A stretch of 64,000 nucleotides of DNA from Lewinella sp. IMCC34191 (GTDB lineage: Bacteria > Bacteroidota > Bacteroidia > Chitinophagales > Saprospiraceae), in the NCBI RefSeq assembly GCF_003390935.1, contig NZ_QNQZ01000003.1, forward strand, positions 124,001-188,000. The letters are read 5' to 3'. The notes under the pieces were generated by a model that was given only the letters and a program-made list of their open reading frames with translations, was not told the origin of the DNA and searched no databases. How positions within the stretch are numbered: position 1 is the stretch's first letter; every line of letters starts with the position of its first letter. This document shows positions 18,427 through 27,032 of the stretch, one piece after another. The translations under genes were made by a program, and so were the position numbers.

Positions 18427-18924
18427 TTATTTAATTTTATCCAGCCGGGAAAAGCGGTACGCCAATTCATTCTTCCCGTTCGGCCGGTAAGCTTCGCTCC
18501 AGACCTCGCGCCACCGCTCCGGATCCAGCTCCGGGAAGAAGGCGTCACCATCCTTTATCTCGGCGTCAACGATGGTGCGGTAGACCGTAGAGATGAAGGG
18601 CAAACTGTCGCGGTAAATCTCACCGCCACCGACGATAAAGGCCTCTTCCGACTCGGTCACCGCCGGGTGGCCTACCGCTTCCCGTAGGCTGTGCACCACC
18701 ACCACGCCGGTGGCCGTGAAGAAAGGGTCGCGGGTGAGCACGATGTTGGTCCGCTTCGGCAGGGGCCGGCCGATACTGCGGAAGGTCTTTCGGCCCATAA
18801 TGATGGGATGACCCAAGGTTACCCGTTTGAAATACCTCAGGTCGGCCGGCAGGTACCAGGGAATTTCCCCGTCCTTACCTATGGTGCCGATTCGATCCGT
18901 GGCGACGATGGCGGAAAGCTTCAT
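18427..18924 (-). CDS. folA: Dihydrofolate reductase
   Basis: FolA reduces dihydrofolate to tetrahydrofolate with NADPH. Seen are the N-terminal MKLSAIVATDRIGTIGKDG (Met20-loop region), the substrate-binding IPWYLPADLRYFK with its conserved Asp, the cofactor motif IIMGRKTFRSIGRPLP, and the C-terminal VGGGEIY. Starting at the ATG at 18924 gives 165 residues, the normal length. It follows the DUF4407 gene by 24 bp. thyA is not adjacent. Confidence 0.95.
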   Translation of the reverse strand: MKLSAIVATDRIGTIGKDGEIPWYLPADLRYFKRVTLGHPIIMGRKTFRSIGRPLPKRTNIVLTRDPFFTATGVVVVHSLREAVGHPAVTESEEAFIVGGGEIYRDSLPFISTVYRTIVDAEIKDGDAFFPELDPERWREVWSEAYRPNGKNELAYRFSRLDKIK

Positions 18925-18948
18925 GGTCGCCAAGGTACAACGGGTGGC

Positions 18949-20058
18949 TTATCCCATCCCCAAACCAGGCTCGCCGAGTTCCTCGCGGTAGCGCCGCAGC
19001 TTCTGATCGATCTCGACCTTCTTGGCGGTGATGTCCGCGGTGGTCTGATAGACCCCGACCTCCGTCTGGTAGCGAATGCGGTTCTTGAGCTTGCCGGCCC
19101 GCTCGGTCATGCTTTCCTCGGCGGTGACGGCGTAGCGCTGTTCGTGCTCGGCCATCAGATAGTCGTACGGGCTACGCGGAGCGATCAGCTTAGTAAAGAT
19201 CGGCGCGGTCTCGATGGCGATGAACAGCAGGGTCACGAACAAGACCGCCAGTTGCACGGCTTCGCTGCGCCGACTCAGTCTTTCAAGCGCCTCAATGCGG
19301 GCCGCCATCCCTCCGTAGGTGCCCCGGTCGAGGGCGGTGACCTCTTCCGCGATGGTGGCTCGTAATTCCGCCACCCGGCTGGTCTTTTCGTCAATTTGCG
19401 GCTGCAACTGAGCGGTCGTAGCGTCTAATTCCGCCTGCGCTTCGTCCGCGATGGCCCGCTTGGCGCGGTAAATCGGCCCCATGTTCCGGATACCGGATCC
19501 GCCACTGCCATCCGCTTCGGCGAGGGCCGCGGCATCGGCGGCGTCCCGGGCAGCGGTCTTTTCGGCAATGACGCTTTTCCATTCGTTCGCTTCGGCGACG
19601 TTTGTATTAATTAAATCGGTGTAACGGGCCTGAATCCGGTCTTCCTGCTCCTTGTAGGTTTCCTGCTCCATCACGATTAGTTCGGCGTCGATCTCCTTTT
19701 CGAAGATCTTCAGTTCGAGCGGTTTCGAGATCACCAGCGCAAGTAAGACAGCCATCGCAATGCGGGGCGTAGCCAGCAGAAAGTTTTTGAAAAAACCCCG
19801 GTCGCTCTTCATACTCGACACGATATAGCGGTCCAGGTTGAAGATCATCAGTCCCCAGATGACGCCGAAAGCCGTGGCCAGCAGGTAGCTATCGAAGATC
19901 GTGTAGCAGGCGTAGGCCGCGGAAAAGAAAGCAAGCACGCCGGTGAAGAAGATCGTGCCTCCAATCCCGAGATATTTGTTCTCGTCACTGGGCACCTGGT
20001 CGAGGGTAGTACGGTCAACGCCCGAACAGAAAAGGAAGAAATCTTTGGTGGAAGACAT
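18949..20058 (-). CDS. DUF4407 domain-containing membrane protein
   Basis: A 369-residue protein with an N-terminal hydrophobic block of three or four membrane helices (residues about 30-115), including GVIWGLMIFNLDRYIVSSMK, the signature of DUF4407. A long central coiled coil (about 135-280) is rich in Ala/Glu/Arg, and a further hydrophobic segment (VQLAVLFVTLLFIAIETAPI) precedes a charged C-terminus. The start is the ATG at 20058, and the sequence upstream of it is not coding in character. Function is unknown; the layout suggests an inner-membrane protein with a large periplasmic or cytoplasmic coiled coil. Confidence 0.8.
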   Translation of the reverse strand: MSSTKDFFLFCSGVDRTTLDQVPSDENKYLGIGGTIFFTGVLAFFSAAYACYTIFDSYLLATAFGVIWGLMIFNLDRYIVSSMKSDRGFFKNFLLATPRIAMAVLLALVISKPLELKIFEKEIDAELIVMEQETYKEQEDRIQARYTDLINTNVAEANEWKSVIAEKTAARDAADAAALAEADGSGGSGIRNMGPIYRAKRAIADEAQAELDATTAQLQPQIDEKTSRVAELRATIAEEVTALDRGTYGGMAARIEALERLSRRSEAVQLAVLFVTLLFIAIETAPIFTKLIAPRSPYDYLMAEHEQRYAVTAEESMTERAGKLKNRIRYQTEVGVYQTTADITAKKVEIDQKLRRYREELGEPGLGMG

Positions 20059-20191
20059 AGGTTGGTGGGATTTGGGTAATGGTCGAGGGTAATTGATGGG
20101 ACCAAAGTATTCCCGCCGCACCCCGCCGTGGAATCCATTCGATCAACCAAGGAGCTTCTTGGACGAGTGCGCTTTCCGGGGGGCATCTCTA

Positions 20192-20211
20192 TATCCTGCG
20201 CTCCGTCGCCC
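20192..20211 (+). repeat. Weak copy of the dispersed GC-rich element
   Basis: TATCCTGCGCTCCGTCGCCC here differs by a few bases from the element found at 29356-29380 (reverse strand) and 36099-36121. It lies about 130 bp upstream of priA in the intergenic region. Confidence 0.35.
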
Positions 20212-20230
20212 TGTACTAATTGGTGAATTT

Positions 20231-20295
20231 TTGAATTAGTGGATTAGTGGATTAGTGAATGGCGGCATCCGGTCCTTCACTAATTCAATCATTCA
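20231..20295. repeat. AT-rich tandem and inverted repeat upstream of priA
   Basis: Three near-tandem copies of G(A)ATTAGTG (20232-20258) face complementary copies in CACTAATTCAATC (20278-20290), so ATTAGTGAA (20251-20259) can pair with TTCACTAAT (20276-20284). The block is far more AT-rich than its surroundings. It could be a regulatory hairpin in the priA leader or a decayed element. Confidence 0.4.
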
Positions 20296-20303
20296 ATCCT
20301 TCT

Positions 20304-20311
20304 TACATTTG
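20304..20311 (+). promoter_or_regulatory. Bacteroidota-type -7 element for priA
   Basis: TACATTTG fits the consensus TAnnTTTG exactly and lies 25 bp upstream of the priA GTG start. No clear TTTG -33 element is found at the expected spacing, so the call is moderate. Confidence 0.45.
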
Positions 20312-20336
20312 CAACAAATTATTTTAAATTCCTTCC

Positions 20337-22811
20337 GTGACCCGCAGCGCTCATCCAGACCCCCCCACTACCGGTACGGTATTCGCCGACGTCGTGCTGC
20401 CGCTGGCGCTGGCCCGGACGTACACCTACCGGGTGCCCGAGGAGTTTGTCGGACAATTGCGGGCGGGGCAGCGGGTGGAGGTGCAGTTCAGCCGGAATAA
20501 GCACTACGCGGGCATTATCCGGCGGCTGCACGGCAAGGATCCCGGCTTCAAGACCAAGCCGATCATCAGCGTGATCGACGTGAATCCGCTGCTGACCGAG
20601 CGGCAATTGGAACTGTGGGAATGGATGGCCGACTATTACTGCTGCACGCTGGGCGAAGTAATGACCGCCGGGCTGCCGAGCCACCTGAAGATGGCCAGCG
20701 AGACGATCATTACGCTGGGGCCGATGTTCAGCGACGATATTACGGAGTTGAACGAAGACGAGTATCTGATCGTCGAGGCGCTTACCCTGCAATCGGAGCT
20801 CTCGTTAAAGGACATCCGGGACATCCTGCAGCGTAAAACGGTCTACCCGGTGATCCGCGGCCTCCTGGATCGCCACGTGATCTTCCCCAAAGAAGAGTTT
20901 AGCGACCGGTATAAACCCCTGGAGGTTAAATGCGTGCGTTTCGGACCCAAATACCGGACGGAAGCCGAGCAGATCAGTGCCTTCGACCTGGTGAGCCGCT
21001 CGGAGAAGCAGACGGCGGTGTTGCTGGAATACATGGATACGAGTCGCAAGCAACCCTACGTCCGGCGTGCGGACCTCAGCAAGCGGACCGGAGCTTCCGA
21101 TGCGGTCATCAAGGCCATGGTCAAGAAGGAAATCTTCGAATTTTACGACCGGGAGATCAGCCGGATCGACGCCACGGAGGCCAGCGCCGAAGCCGGTGCG
21201 CTGAGCCGGGAGCAGGAAGAAGCCCTAGGCGACGTGCGCCGGATACATGCCAGTGGCAAACCCGCGCTCATAAACGGCGTGACGGGCAGCGGGAAGACCC
21301 GGGTGTACCTGGAACTGATGGAGGAAGCGATCGCCAAGGGCGGGCAGGTACTGTACCTCCTTCCGGAAATCGCCCTGACGGGGCAGATCACCAAGCGGTT
21401 ACAGCGGGTACTGGGCGACAAAATCCTCGTTTACCACAGTCGCCTGAATAATATGGAGCGGGTAGAGATCTGGAAGGCCGTGCTCTCGGGGGAAAAGTCG
21501 GTGGTCGGTCCGCGTTCGGCACTGTTCCTGCCTTTCACCAATCTGGGCCTGGTCGTAGTCGACGAGGAGCACGATCCCTCCTACAAGCAGCACGATCCCA
21601 ATCCGCGTTACAACGGTCGCGACGTCGCCATGTACCTGGCCCACCAGCACGGGGCACAGGCGATACTGGGCAGTGCCACCCCCAGCCTGGAAAGCTGGGA
21701 AAACACCCGCTCGGACAAATACGGCCTGATCGTCATGCGGGAGCGCTACGGCGGCGTTGCCCTGCCGGAAATATCCATTGCCAACAGCCGGGAAACCGAT
21801 GAAAAGGGCATGCACCACCCTTTCTTCACGCCTACCCTGATCGACAACATCCGCGCCACCATCGAGCGGGGGGAGCAGGTGATCCTGTTCCAGAATCGCA
21901 GAGGCTTCGCGCCGGTCTATTTCTGCCCTACCTGCGAATGGTCGGTGCAGTGCGTCAACTGTGACGTCAGTCTCACCTACCACAAATACCAGCACCGGCT
22001 CCGCTGCCACTGCTGCGGTTACGTCACCTCTCCCCCGGAGCAGTGCCCGGCCTGCGGGGAGGTGCAGCTCAAGCTCAGCGGAACCGGGACCGAAAAAATC
22101 GAGGACGAGCTCAAGATCTTCCTGCCGGAAGCCCGCATCGCGCGTATGGACCTGGACACGACGCGGGGAAAGAACGCGCTGGGAAAACTCCTGCAGCAAT
22201 TCGAGGTCGGCGAGCTGGACATTCTCGTGGGAACCCAGATGGTGACCAAGGGCCTGGATTTCGACCGGGTTGGCCTGGTTGGGGTCATCAGTGCGGACCA
22301 ACTGTTGCGCTTTCCGGATTTCCGGGCGGACGAACGCGCCTTCCAGCTCATGCTCCAGGTAGCGGGGCGGGCGGGGCGCCGCGAACGCCAGGGCAAAGTG
22401 ATCATCCAGGCACACGAAGAGAGCCATCCCGTATTGACCGACGTCCTGGCGGCCGACTACGATAACTTCATCCAGCGGGAGGCGGATAACCGGCGGGCGC
22501 ATGCCTTCCCCCCTTACCGGAAGATGATTCGGATACAGCTCCGACACACCCGGCGGCCAACGGCGGAAGAGGGAGCTAAATTGATGGGTAAGTGGCTGAC
22601 GTACGCGCTGGGCGATCTGGTAGAGGGGCCGTTCGAGCCGTCGATCGCCCGTTTACGCACCTATTATTTGCAGGATATCGTCCTGCGCCTGCCCCCCCAC
22701 CCCGCCGAGCTGAAGCGGGTGAAGAGCATCATTCAACGGGCTTCGGACAAGCTCTCGACCACAAAGGGCCTGACGAACGTTCGCGTAGTCGTCGACGTCG
22801 ATCCGTATTAG
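20337..22811 (+). CDS. priA: Primosomal replication-restart helicase PriA
   Basis: PriA reloads the replicative helicase at stalled forks. The N-terminal DNA-binding domain begins TVFADVVLPLALARTYTY. The helicase has GVTGSGKT (Walker A, about residues 314-321), VVDEEHDPSYKQ (DEAH box) and a late VAGRAGR motif. The zinc module holds the usual eight cysteines in CPTCEWSVQCVNC and RCHCCGYVTSPPEQCPACG. The first usable start is the GTG at 20337, giving 824 residues, the usual length; no ATG is available. A -7 element lies 25 bp upstream. Confidence 0.95.
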   Translation: MTRSAHPDPPTTGTVFADVVLPLALARTYTYRVPEEFVGQLRAGQRVEVQFSRNKHYAGIIRRLHGKDPGFKTKPIISVIDVNPLLTERQLELWEWMADYYCCTLGEVMTAGLPSHLKMASETIITLGPMFSDDITELNEDEYLIVEALTLQSELSLKDIRDILQRKTVYPVIRGLLDRHVIFPKEEFSDRYKPLEVKCVRFGPKYRTEAEQISAFDLVSRSEKQTAVLLEYMDTSRKQPYVRRADLSKRTGASDAVIKAMVKKEIFEFYDREISRIDATEASAEAGALSREQEEALGDVRRIHASGKPALINGVTGSGKTRVYLELMEEAIAKGGQVLYLLPEIALTGQITKRLQRVLGDKILVYHSRLNNMERVEIWKAVLSGEKSVVGPRSALFLPFTNLGLVVVDEEHDPSYKQHDPNPRYNGRDVAMYLAHQHGAQAILGSATPSLESWENTRSDKYGLIVMRERYGGVALPEISIANSRETDEKGMHHPFFTPTLIDNIRATIERGEQVILFQNRRGFAPVYFCPTCEWSVQCVNCDVSLTYHKYQHRLRCHCCGYVTSPPEQCPACGEVQLKLSGTGTEKIEDELKIFLPEARIARMDLDTTRGKNALGKLLQQFEVGELDILVGTQMVTKGLDFDRVGLVGVISADQLLRFPDFRADERAFQLMLQVAGRAGRRERQGKVIIQAHEESHPVLTDVLAADYDNFIQREADNRRAHAFPPYRKMIRIQLRHTRRPTAEEGAKLMGKWLTYALGDLVEGPFEPSIARLRTYYLQDIVLRLPPHPAELKRVKSIIQRASDKLSTTKGLTNVRVVVDVDPY

Positions 22812-22814
22812 GGA

Positions 22815-23567
22815 TCAATTTCGGCCCCGGACCTTACCGGCGCTGCTGGTGTCGGTGTGAATATCGCTGGGACTGCCGCTGTAGCTGATCGAGCCGGCGG
22901 AACTGGCATCCGCGCGCAGGCGCTTTTCGGCGTGGACGGAGATATTCGCTGCGCTGCTTACGTCAGCGTCCGCTTCATCGGCACGTAGGTCACCGGCGTC
23001 AATCCTACTGGCGCTGCTGGCGTCGGCCGTCACCCGCCGGGCGGAGCCCTTTACGTCGATGCGGCCGGAGCTGCTGGCGTCCAGTTCGACGTGGTCGCCG
23101 CTAAACTCCACTTCGATATTAGCGGAACTGCTTACATCCAGGTCCAGATCGTCACCGGTGAACGGTGTAGTTCCCGTCACCCGACTGCTGCTGGAGGCGT
23201 CGATGGACTCCAGCCTGGGTAGCCGGACGTAGACAACGATGGGCTCGGTCGACTTAAAGTTGGCGTCTTCGGTGTACTTAATGTGCAGCGTGCGGCCACG
23301 GACTTCGGTCTCGATGAATTCCAGCAGGTTGCTTTCCGCTTCCACGCGCACGTCGAAGTTTCCTTCCGCCACTTCTACCTTGAACGAGCAGCAGGTCTTG
23401 ACTCCGGTAAAACCATCGATGTTTCGGGAACGGGTTACTACATCGCCGTTGCCCTTTACCCGGTCACCGGATCCGAAGCCGAACCAGCCGCCGCCGTTGT
23501 TGACTTCTACCTGTGCGGAGAGGGTGGTCACGATGAGCAAAAAGAAGAGGGTGGATATTGCTTTCAT
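22815..23567 (-). CDS. Secreted GIN-domain (DUF2807) adhesin-like protein
   Basis: The 250-residue protein has a signal peptide (MKAISTLFFLLIVTTLSAQ). The mature part matches the head-GIN pattern: a conserved start (FTGVKTCCSFKVEVAEGNFD), then a right-handed beta-helix of roughly 20-residue rungs, each with an Asp-Ala-Ser-Ser type turn (DASSSSRV, DVSSSANI, DASSSGRI, DASSASRI, DVSSAANI, DASSAGSI, DTSSAGKV). Two adjacent cysteines (CC) near the N-terminus are unusual. It is probably periplasmic or surface exposed; no ligand is known. It is convergent with priA and divergent from the metallophosphoesterase gene. Confidence 0.85.
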   Translation of the reverse strand: MKAISTLFFLLIVTTLSAQVEVNNGGGWFGFGSGDRVKGNGDVVTRSRNIDGFTGVKTCCSFKVEVAEGNFDVRVEAESNLLEFIETEVRGRTLHIKYTEDANFKSTEPIVVYVRLPRLESIDASSSSRVTGTTPFTGDDLDLDVSSSANIEVEFSGDHVELDASSSGRIDVKGSARRVTADASSASRIDAGDLRADEADADVSSAANISVHAEKRLRADASSAGSISYSGSPSDIHTDTSSAGKVRGRN

Positions 23568-23663
23568 AGTTGATCAGATTGTTTGTTACACGAAGGACGA
23601 GTGGTAGTCACCGGCGTTGCATTTGTCCATCATCTTTTTAGGTCACCCGACGTTAATGGGGGC

Positions 23664-24896
23664 ATGTCTAGATTATTTATTCTACTTGCGGTCATGGGCG
23701 CGCTTGATGCGTATGCCTTCCAGGCCCTCCGCAGTTGGCTTTCCAAATATAGTCCCTCTACCAGACGAACCGCTTACGTAATTTACTGGGCCCTCAGCGT
23801 GCTGAGCTTCGCTTTCATCGTACTCAATGTATTGGAAGTCACGGAGGCATGGTCGGACGGACTCAAGGTTTACAGCCGGGCCGTCGTCTTCATTCTGTAC
23901 CTGAGCAAGGTTCCCGTAGCGTTCTTCCTGTTGATCGACGACCTGCGCCGCGGCGTCACCTGGATCATCAACCGCATCAGTCCGGTGACCAAACGCGATA
24001 CCAGCCGCTCCCGCTTCCTGAGCAAGACCGCCCTGGTGGCCGGGGGCGTCCCGTTGGTGACCCTTACCTACGGCATGGTTCGCAACGCCTATCGCTACCG
24101 CCGCTTCTCCGTGGACGTGCCCGTTGCTAATCTACCGGCGGGCCTGGAAGGCTTTCGCATCGTCCAGATCAGCGATATGCATTCCGGCAGCTGGACGCGC
24201 ACCGAGCCGTTGAAGGAAGCCGTCCGGATGATCAACGAAGAGGAAGGCGACATCGTCGTCTTCACGGGGGACATCGTCAACAACCGGGCGGACGAGATGG
24301 AACCCTACATCGACATCTTCAAGGAAGTCCGCGGCAAGCACGGGGTGTACAGCATCCTCGGCAACCATGACTACGGCGACTACGTCCCCTGGAACGACGA
24401 CCGTGAAAAGGAGAACAATATGCAGCGGGTGTACGCCATCCACGAGCGCTTGGGCTGGGACCTCCTACGTGACGAGCACCGCAAGTTGAAGATCAACGGC
24501 AGTACGCTGGGCCTGCTGGGCATCGAGAACTGGTCGGCCATCATGCGCTTCCCGAAGTACGGCGACCTCTCCGTAGCCGCCGCCGGTACGGAAGACTGCG
24601 ACTGTAAAGTCCTGCTCAGCCACGACCCCACCAGCTGGGATGCCCTCATCCGCCCCGAATATCCCGACATCGATCTCACCCTCAGCGGGCACACCCACGG
24701 CTTCCAGTTCGGCATCGAGATTCCCGGCTTCCGCTGGTCGCCTTCTCAGTACATCTACGAGCAGTGGGCCGGCTTGTACCGAAAGGGGACACAGTCGCTG
24801 TACGTTAATCGCGGTCTGGGGTTTTTAGGCTATCCGGGGCGGGTGGGTATTTTGCCGGAGGTTACGGTGCTTACTTTGAAGGGGGTCAGGGGGTAG
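23664..24896 (+). CDS. Membrane-anchored metallophosphoesterase (YkuE/YaeI-like)
   Basis: Four N-terminal membrane helices (residues about 3-110) precede a calcineurin-like catalytic domain with all metal-binding blocks: QISDMHSG (DxH), FTGDIVNN (GD), LGNHDYGDY (GNHD), LLSHDPTSWD and LSGHTHGFQFG (GHxH). Such enzymes hydrolyse phosphoesters, in some relatives phospholipids or UDP-sugar lipids; the substrate is unassigned. The start is the ATG at 23664 (MSRLFILLAVMG), just before the first helix; the frame upstream to 23583 reads poorly. Confidence 0.85.
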   Translation: MSRLFILLAVMGALDAYAFQALRSWLSKYSPSTRRTAYVIYWALSVLSFAFIVLNVLEVTEAWSDGLKVYSRAVVFILYLSKVPVAFFLLIDDLRRGVTWIINRISPVTKRDTSRSRFLSKTALVAGGVPLVTLTYGMVRNAYRYRRFSVDVPVANLPAGLEGFRIVQISDMHSGSWTRTEPLKEAVRMINEEEGDIVVFTGDIVNNRADEMEPYIDIFKEVRGKHGVYSILGNHDYGDYVPWNDDREKENNMQRVYAIHERLGWDLLRDEHRKLKINGSTLGLLGIENWSAIMRFPKYGDLSVAAAGTEDCDCKVLLSHDPTSWDALIRPEYPDIDLTLSGHTHGFQFGIEIPGFRWSPSQYIYEQWAGLYRKGTQSLYVNRGLGFLGYPGRVGILPEVTVLTLKGVRG

Positions 24897-24942
24897 CCTG
24901 TAAGCATTGACCATTCACTACCTGGACCTGCTACCTGCTGAC

Positions 24943-25854
24943 CTACGCCACTTCGTGGCCGCGGCCGGCTTCCAGGATCTCGTACCATTCCTGGCGGTCG
25001 AGGGGGAGATCTAGGGCTTTCAGTGACCGGGTGATGCGCTCTTTTTTGGTGGTCCCGATGACGGGAACGGGGCGCGTGGGATGCATACGGCACCAGGCCA
25101 ACAGCACCACGTCTTCCTCGACGCCGTACTTTTCACCGATCTCTTCCACTTTCGAACGTAAACGCAGCAGCTTCGTGCCCTCTCCCTTGAAGTAATCGGC
25201 GCCGCCCAGCGGGCTCCAGACCATGGGGCGCAGACTGTGCATCTGGCACTGGTCGTAGGTTCCGTCGAAGAGCGGATCGGGGTGTAAAGGACTGCACTCT
25301 ACCTGATTGGTGACCAGATCGGTGTGTTGGCGAAGGAGGTCGAATTGGCCGGGGGTGAAGTTGCTCACGCCGAAGTAGCGCACCTTGCCGGAAGAACGCA
25401 GGTCGTCGAAAGCACGGGCCATTTCCTCGGGCTCCATTAGCGGATCGGGGCGGTGAAAGAGCAAAAGATCGATATAATCGGTGCGCAAATTCCGCAGGCT
25501 TCGTTCGGCGGATGCGATGATGTGATCGTAGCTTGCATCGTAGTGCTTCACCCGGGTATCGGGGCGGTGGGCGGATTCGAGCTGGATCCCGCACTTCGTG
25601 ACCAGCTGTATCTGCTCGCGTACGGTGTCGCTGTGCTGGGCCAGGGCCGCACCGAAAGCCGCTTCGGTGGTGTAGCTTCCGTAGATGTCGGCGTGATCGA
25701 AGGAGGTGATGCCGATATCCAGACAGTGACCGATCAGCTCCGCCATCGTGGCCGTATTGTAATCACTGCCCCATTCGCCCCAGGTCATGGTACCGGCGAC
25801 AATTTCGGATAATTGGGGACCCGAAGGGCTAAGGCCGCGTTGGTCGGCGTTCAT
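24943..25854 (-). CDS. Aldo/keto reductase (YdhF-like)
   Basis: A 303-residue NADPH-dependent oxidoreductase of the AKR TIM-barrel superfamily. It shows the catalytic Asp and Tyr in FDHADIYGSY, the Lys in LVTKCGI and the catalytic His region in DLLLFHRPDPLMEPEE. The C-terminal cofactor-binding segment is PVIGTTKKERI. The pattern best fits the YdhF/AKR11-12-like group that reduces aldehydes or ketones; the physiological substrate is unknown. Its start codon is only 28 bp from that of the divergent TMEM220-like gene, leaving little room for separate promoters. Confidence 0.88.
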   Translation of the reverse strand: MNADQRGLSPSGPQLSEIVAGTMTWGEWGSDYNTATMAELIGHCLDIGITSFDHADIYGSYTTEAAFGAALAQHSDTVREQIQLVTKCGIQLESAHRPDTRVKHYDASYDHIIASAERSLRNLRTDYIDLLLFHRPDPLMEPEEMARAFDDLRSSGKVRYFGVSNFTPGQFDLLRQHTDLVTNQVECSPLHPDPLFDGTYDQCQMHSLRPMVWSPLGGADYFKGEGTKLLRLRSKVEEIGEKYGVEEDVVLLAWCRMHPTRPVPVIGTTKKERITRSLKALDLPLDRQEWYEILEAGRGHEVA

Positions 25855-25882
25855 GTGTTCAATTTTGCGCTAATCTAGCAAT

Positions 25883-26233
25883 ATGAAATATCTCCATCTT
25901 GTAGTTGCCGTTCTCTTCGCTTTGTTCGCTTATTGGCAGCTAAACGATCCCGATTGGCCGATCTGGGTACTGATGTACGGTAGCGTAGCCGTAATCGCTG
26001 TTTGGAATTTCTTCAGCAAGCCCCCCCGGCTTCTCGTCTACGTAGCGCTGGGCGCCGCGGCGATTTGGATGCTCACCCTCGTACCCGATCTCATCACCTG
26101 GATCGGGGAAGGCATGCCCACGATTGCCGGCCAGATGAAGGCCGAATCCCCCCACATCGAACTGACGCGCGAATTCTTCGGCCTGTTGATCTGTACGATC
26201 GCCCTGGCGATGTACGCCCGCAAGGGCTCGTAG
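25883..26233 (+). CDS. Transmembrane 220 (TMEM220-like) family protein
   Basis: A 116-residue protein with four hydrophobic helices and the family's signature start, in which a first helix ends in YWQLNDPDWPIW. It closes with the helix FFGLLICTIALAMYARKG. This small membrane family is shared by bacteria and eukaryotes and has no assigned activity. The gene is divergent from the aldo/keto reductase gene and convergent with the LytTR gene (10 bp gap). Confidence 0.8.
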   Translation: MKYLHLVVAVLFALFAYWQLNDPDWPIWVLMYGSVAVIAVWNFFSKPPRLLVYVALGAAAIWMLTLVPDLITWIGEGMPTIAGQMKAESPHIELTREFFGLLICTIALAMYARKGS

Positions 26234-26243
26234 TACCGGGCCG

Positions 26244-27032
26244 CTAAAATTTGGAGAAGTTTTCGATCGTAACGGGCACCTTCAGCGTGGTTCCGTGCAC
26301 GGTCAGGCGGAGGCCCTGGGCGTCCGCGGTCACGGCCAGGATGTGGTCCGGATTGACGGAATATTGCGGGTGGCAGCGCAGCAATCCATCGTAGGCGTAC
26401 TCGGTTTCGATAACGTCCAGCGGCTGATCGATCTCCTTTTCCCGGCCGCTCTCGAAGTAGATCGTCGTTTTCGATTTGGCGCGCGGTTGGTGACCGACGA
26501 CGATACTGTCCGGCGTCCCCTCCCCCGATGGTTGCCCGTTACCTAGGGGCGAGTTGTTGCCGTTGCCCCCGATCACGCTGAGTTGTAGCCGGCTCGCCAC
26601 TTTCTGGTGTTCCCGTTCCGCGCGTATCTGTACGGCCAGTCCGCTGAAGACGATGGGCAAGAGACCGACCAGCACGGTAGGCACGGCGATGTAGAGAAAA
26701 ACCTGTAGGTCCATCACCGCCCAATCACGGGTATAATTATACAGCAGAAAGCAGGCCGCGGAAACCAGCAGGAGCAGCACCGCCTGGTCGAGCGTCCACT
26801 TGGCCATGGTCCACTTCGGTCCCGTCCGCCGCACGCCGATTTGCTCGGTCACCAGGTGATAGGCCAGCGCGACCGCGAAGACGATCAGGCCGTACGCCAG
26901 GGCTTGGCCGATAGAAAAGATGAAGAGCAGCGCGATGAATACGAATAGCGCCGTGCGCCCGTGACCGATCACCACCGGCCGGCTGAAGGGCCGTTCCGGG
27001 AAGGGGCGGGAAAATGGGTTGCGATTGAGCAT
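26244..27032 (-). CDS. Membrane-bound LytTR-type DNA-binding regulator
   Basis: The N-terminal half has four membrane helices (residues about 25-135). A glycine/asparagine-rich linker (GGNGNNSPLGNGQPSGEG) leads to a C-terminal LytTR-like domain (about 185-262) with YAYDGLLRCHPQYSVNPDHI and DAQGLRLTVHGTTLKVPV, close to the usual HRSYxVN...NAQG...VPVSR pattern. Such proteins are membrane-tethered transcription factors common in Bacteroidota. Its ATG overlaps the stop of the upstream gene by one base (TGATG), implying translational coupling and a shared role with that uncharacterised protein. Confidence 0.75.
   Translation of the reverse strand: MLNRNPFSRPFPERPFSRPVVIGHGRTALFVFIALLFIFSIGQALAYGLIVFAVALAYHLVTEQIGVRRTGPKWTMAKWTLDQAVLLLLVSAACFLLYNYTRDWAVMDLQVFLYIAVPTVLVGLLPIVFSGLAVQIRAEREHQKVASRLQLSVIGGNGNNSPLGNGQPSGEGTPDSIVVGHQPRAKSKTTIYFESGREKEIDQPLDVIETEYAYDGLLRCHPQYSVNPDHILAVTADAQGLRLTVHGTTLKVPVTIENFSKF

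Noticed and set aside
21399-22547. Long minus-strand frame opposite priA (382 codons)
   Set aside because: It is antisense to clear PriA helicase motifs and has low-complexity composition with no family resemblance.
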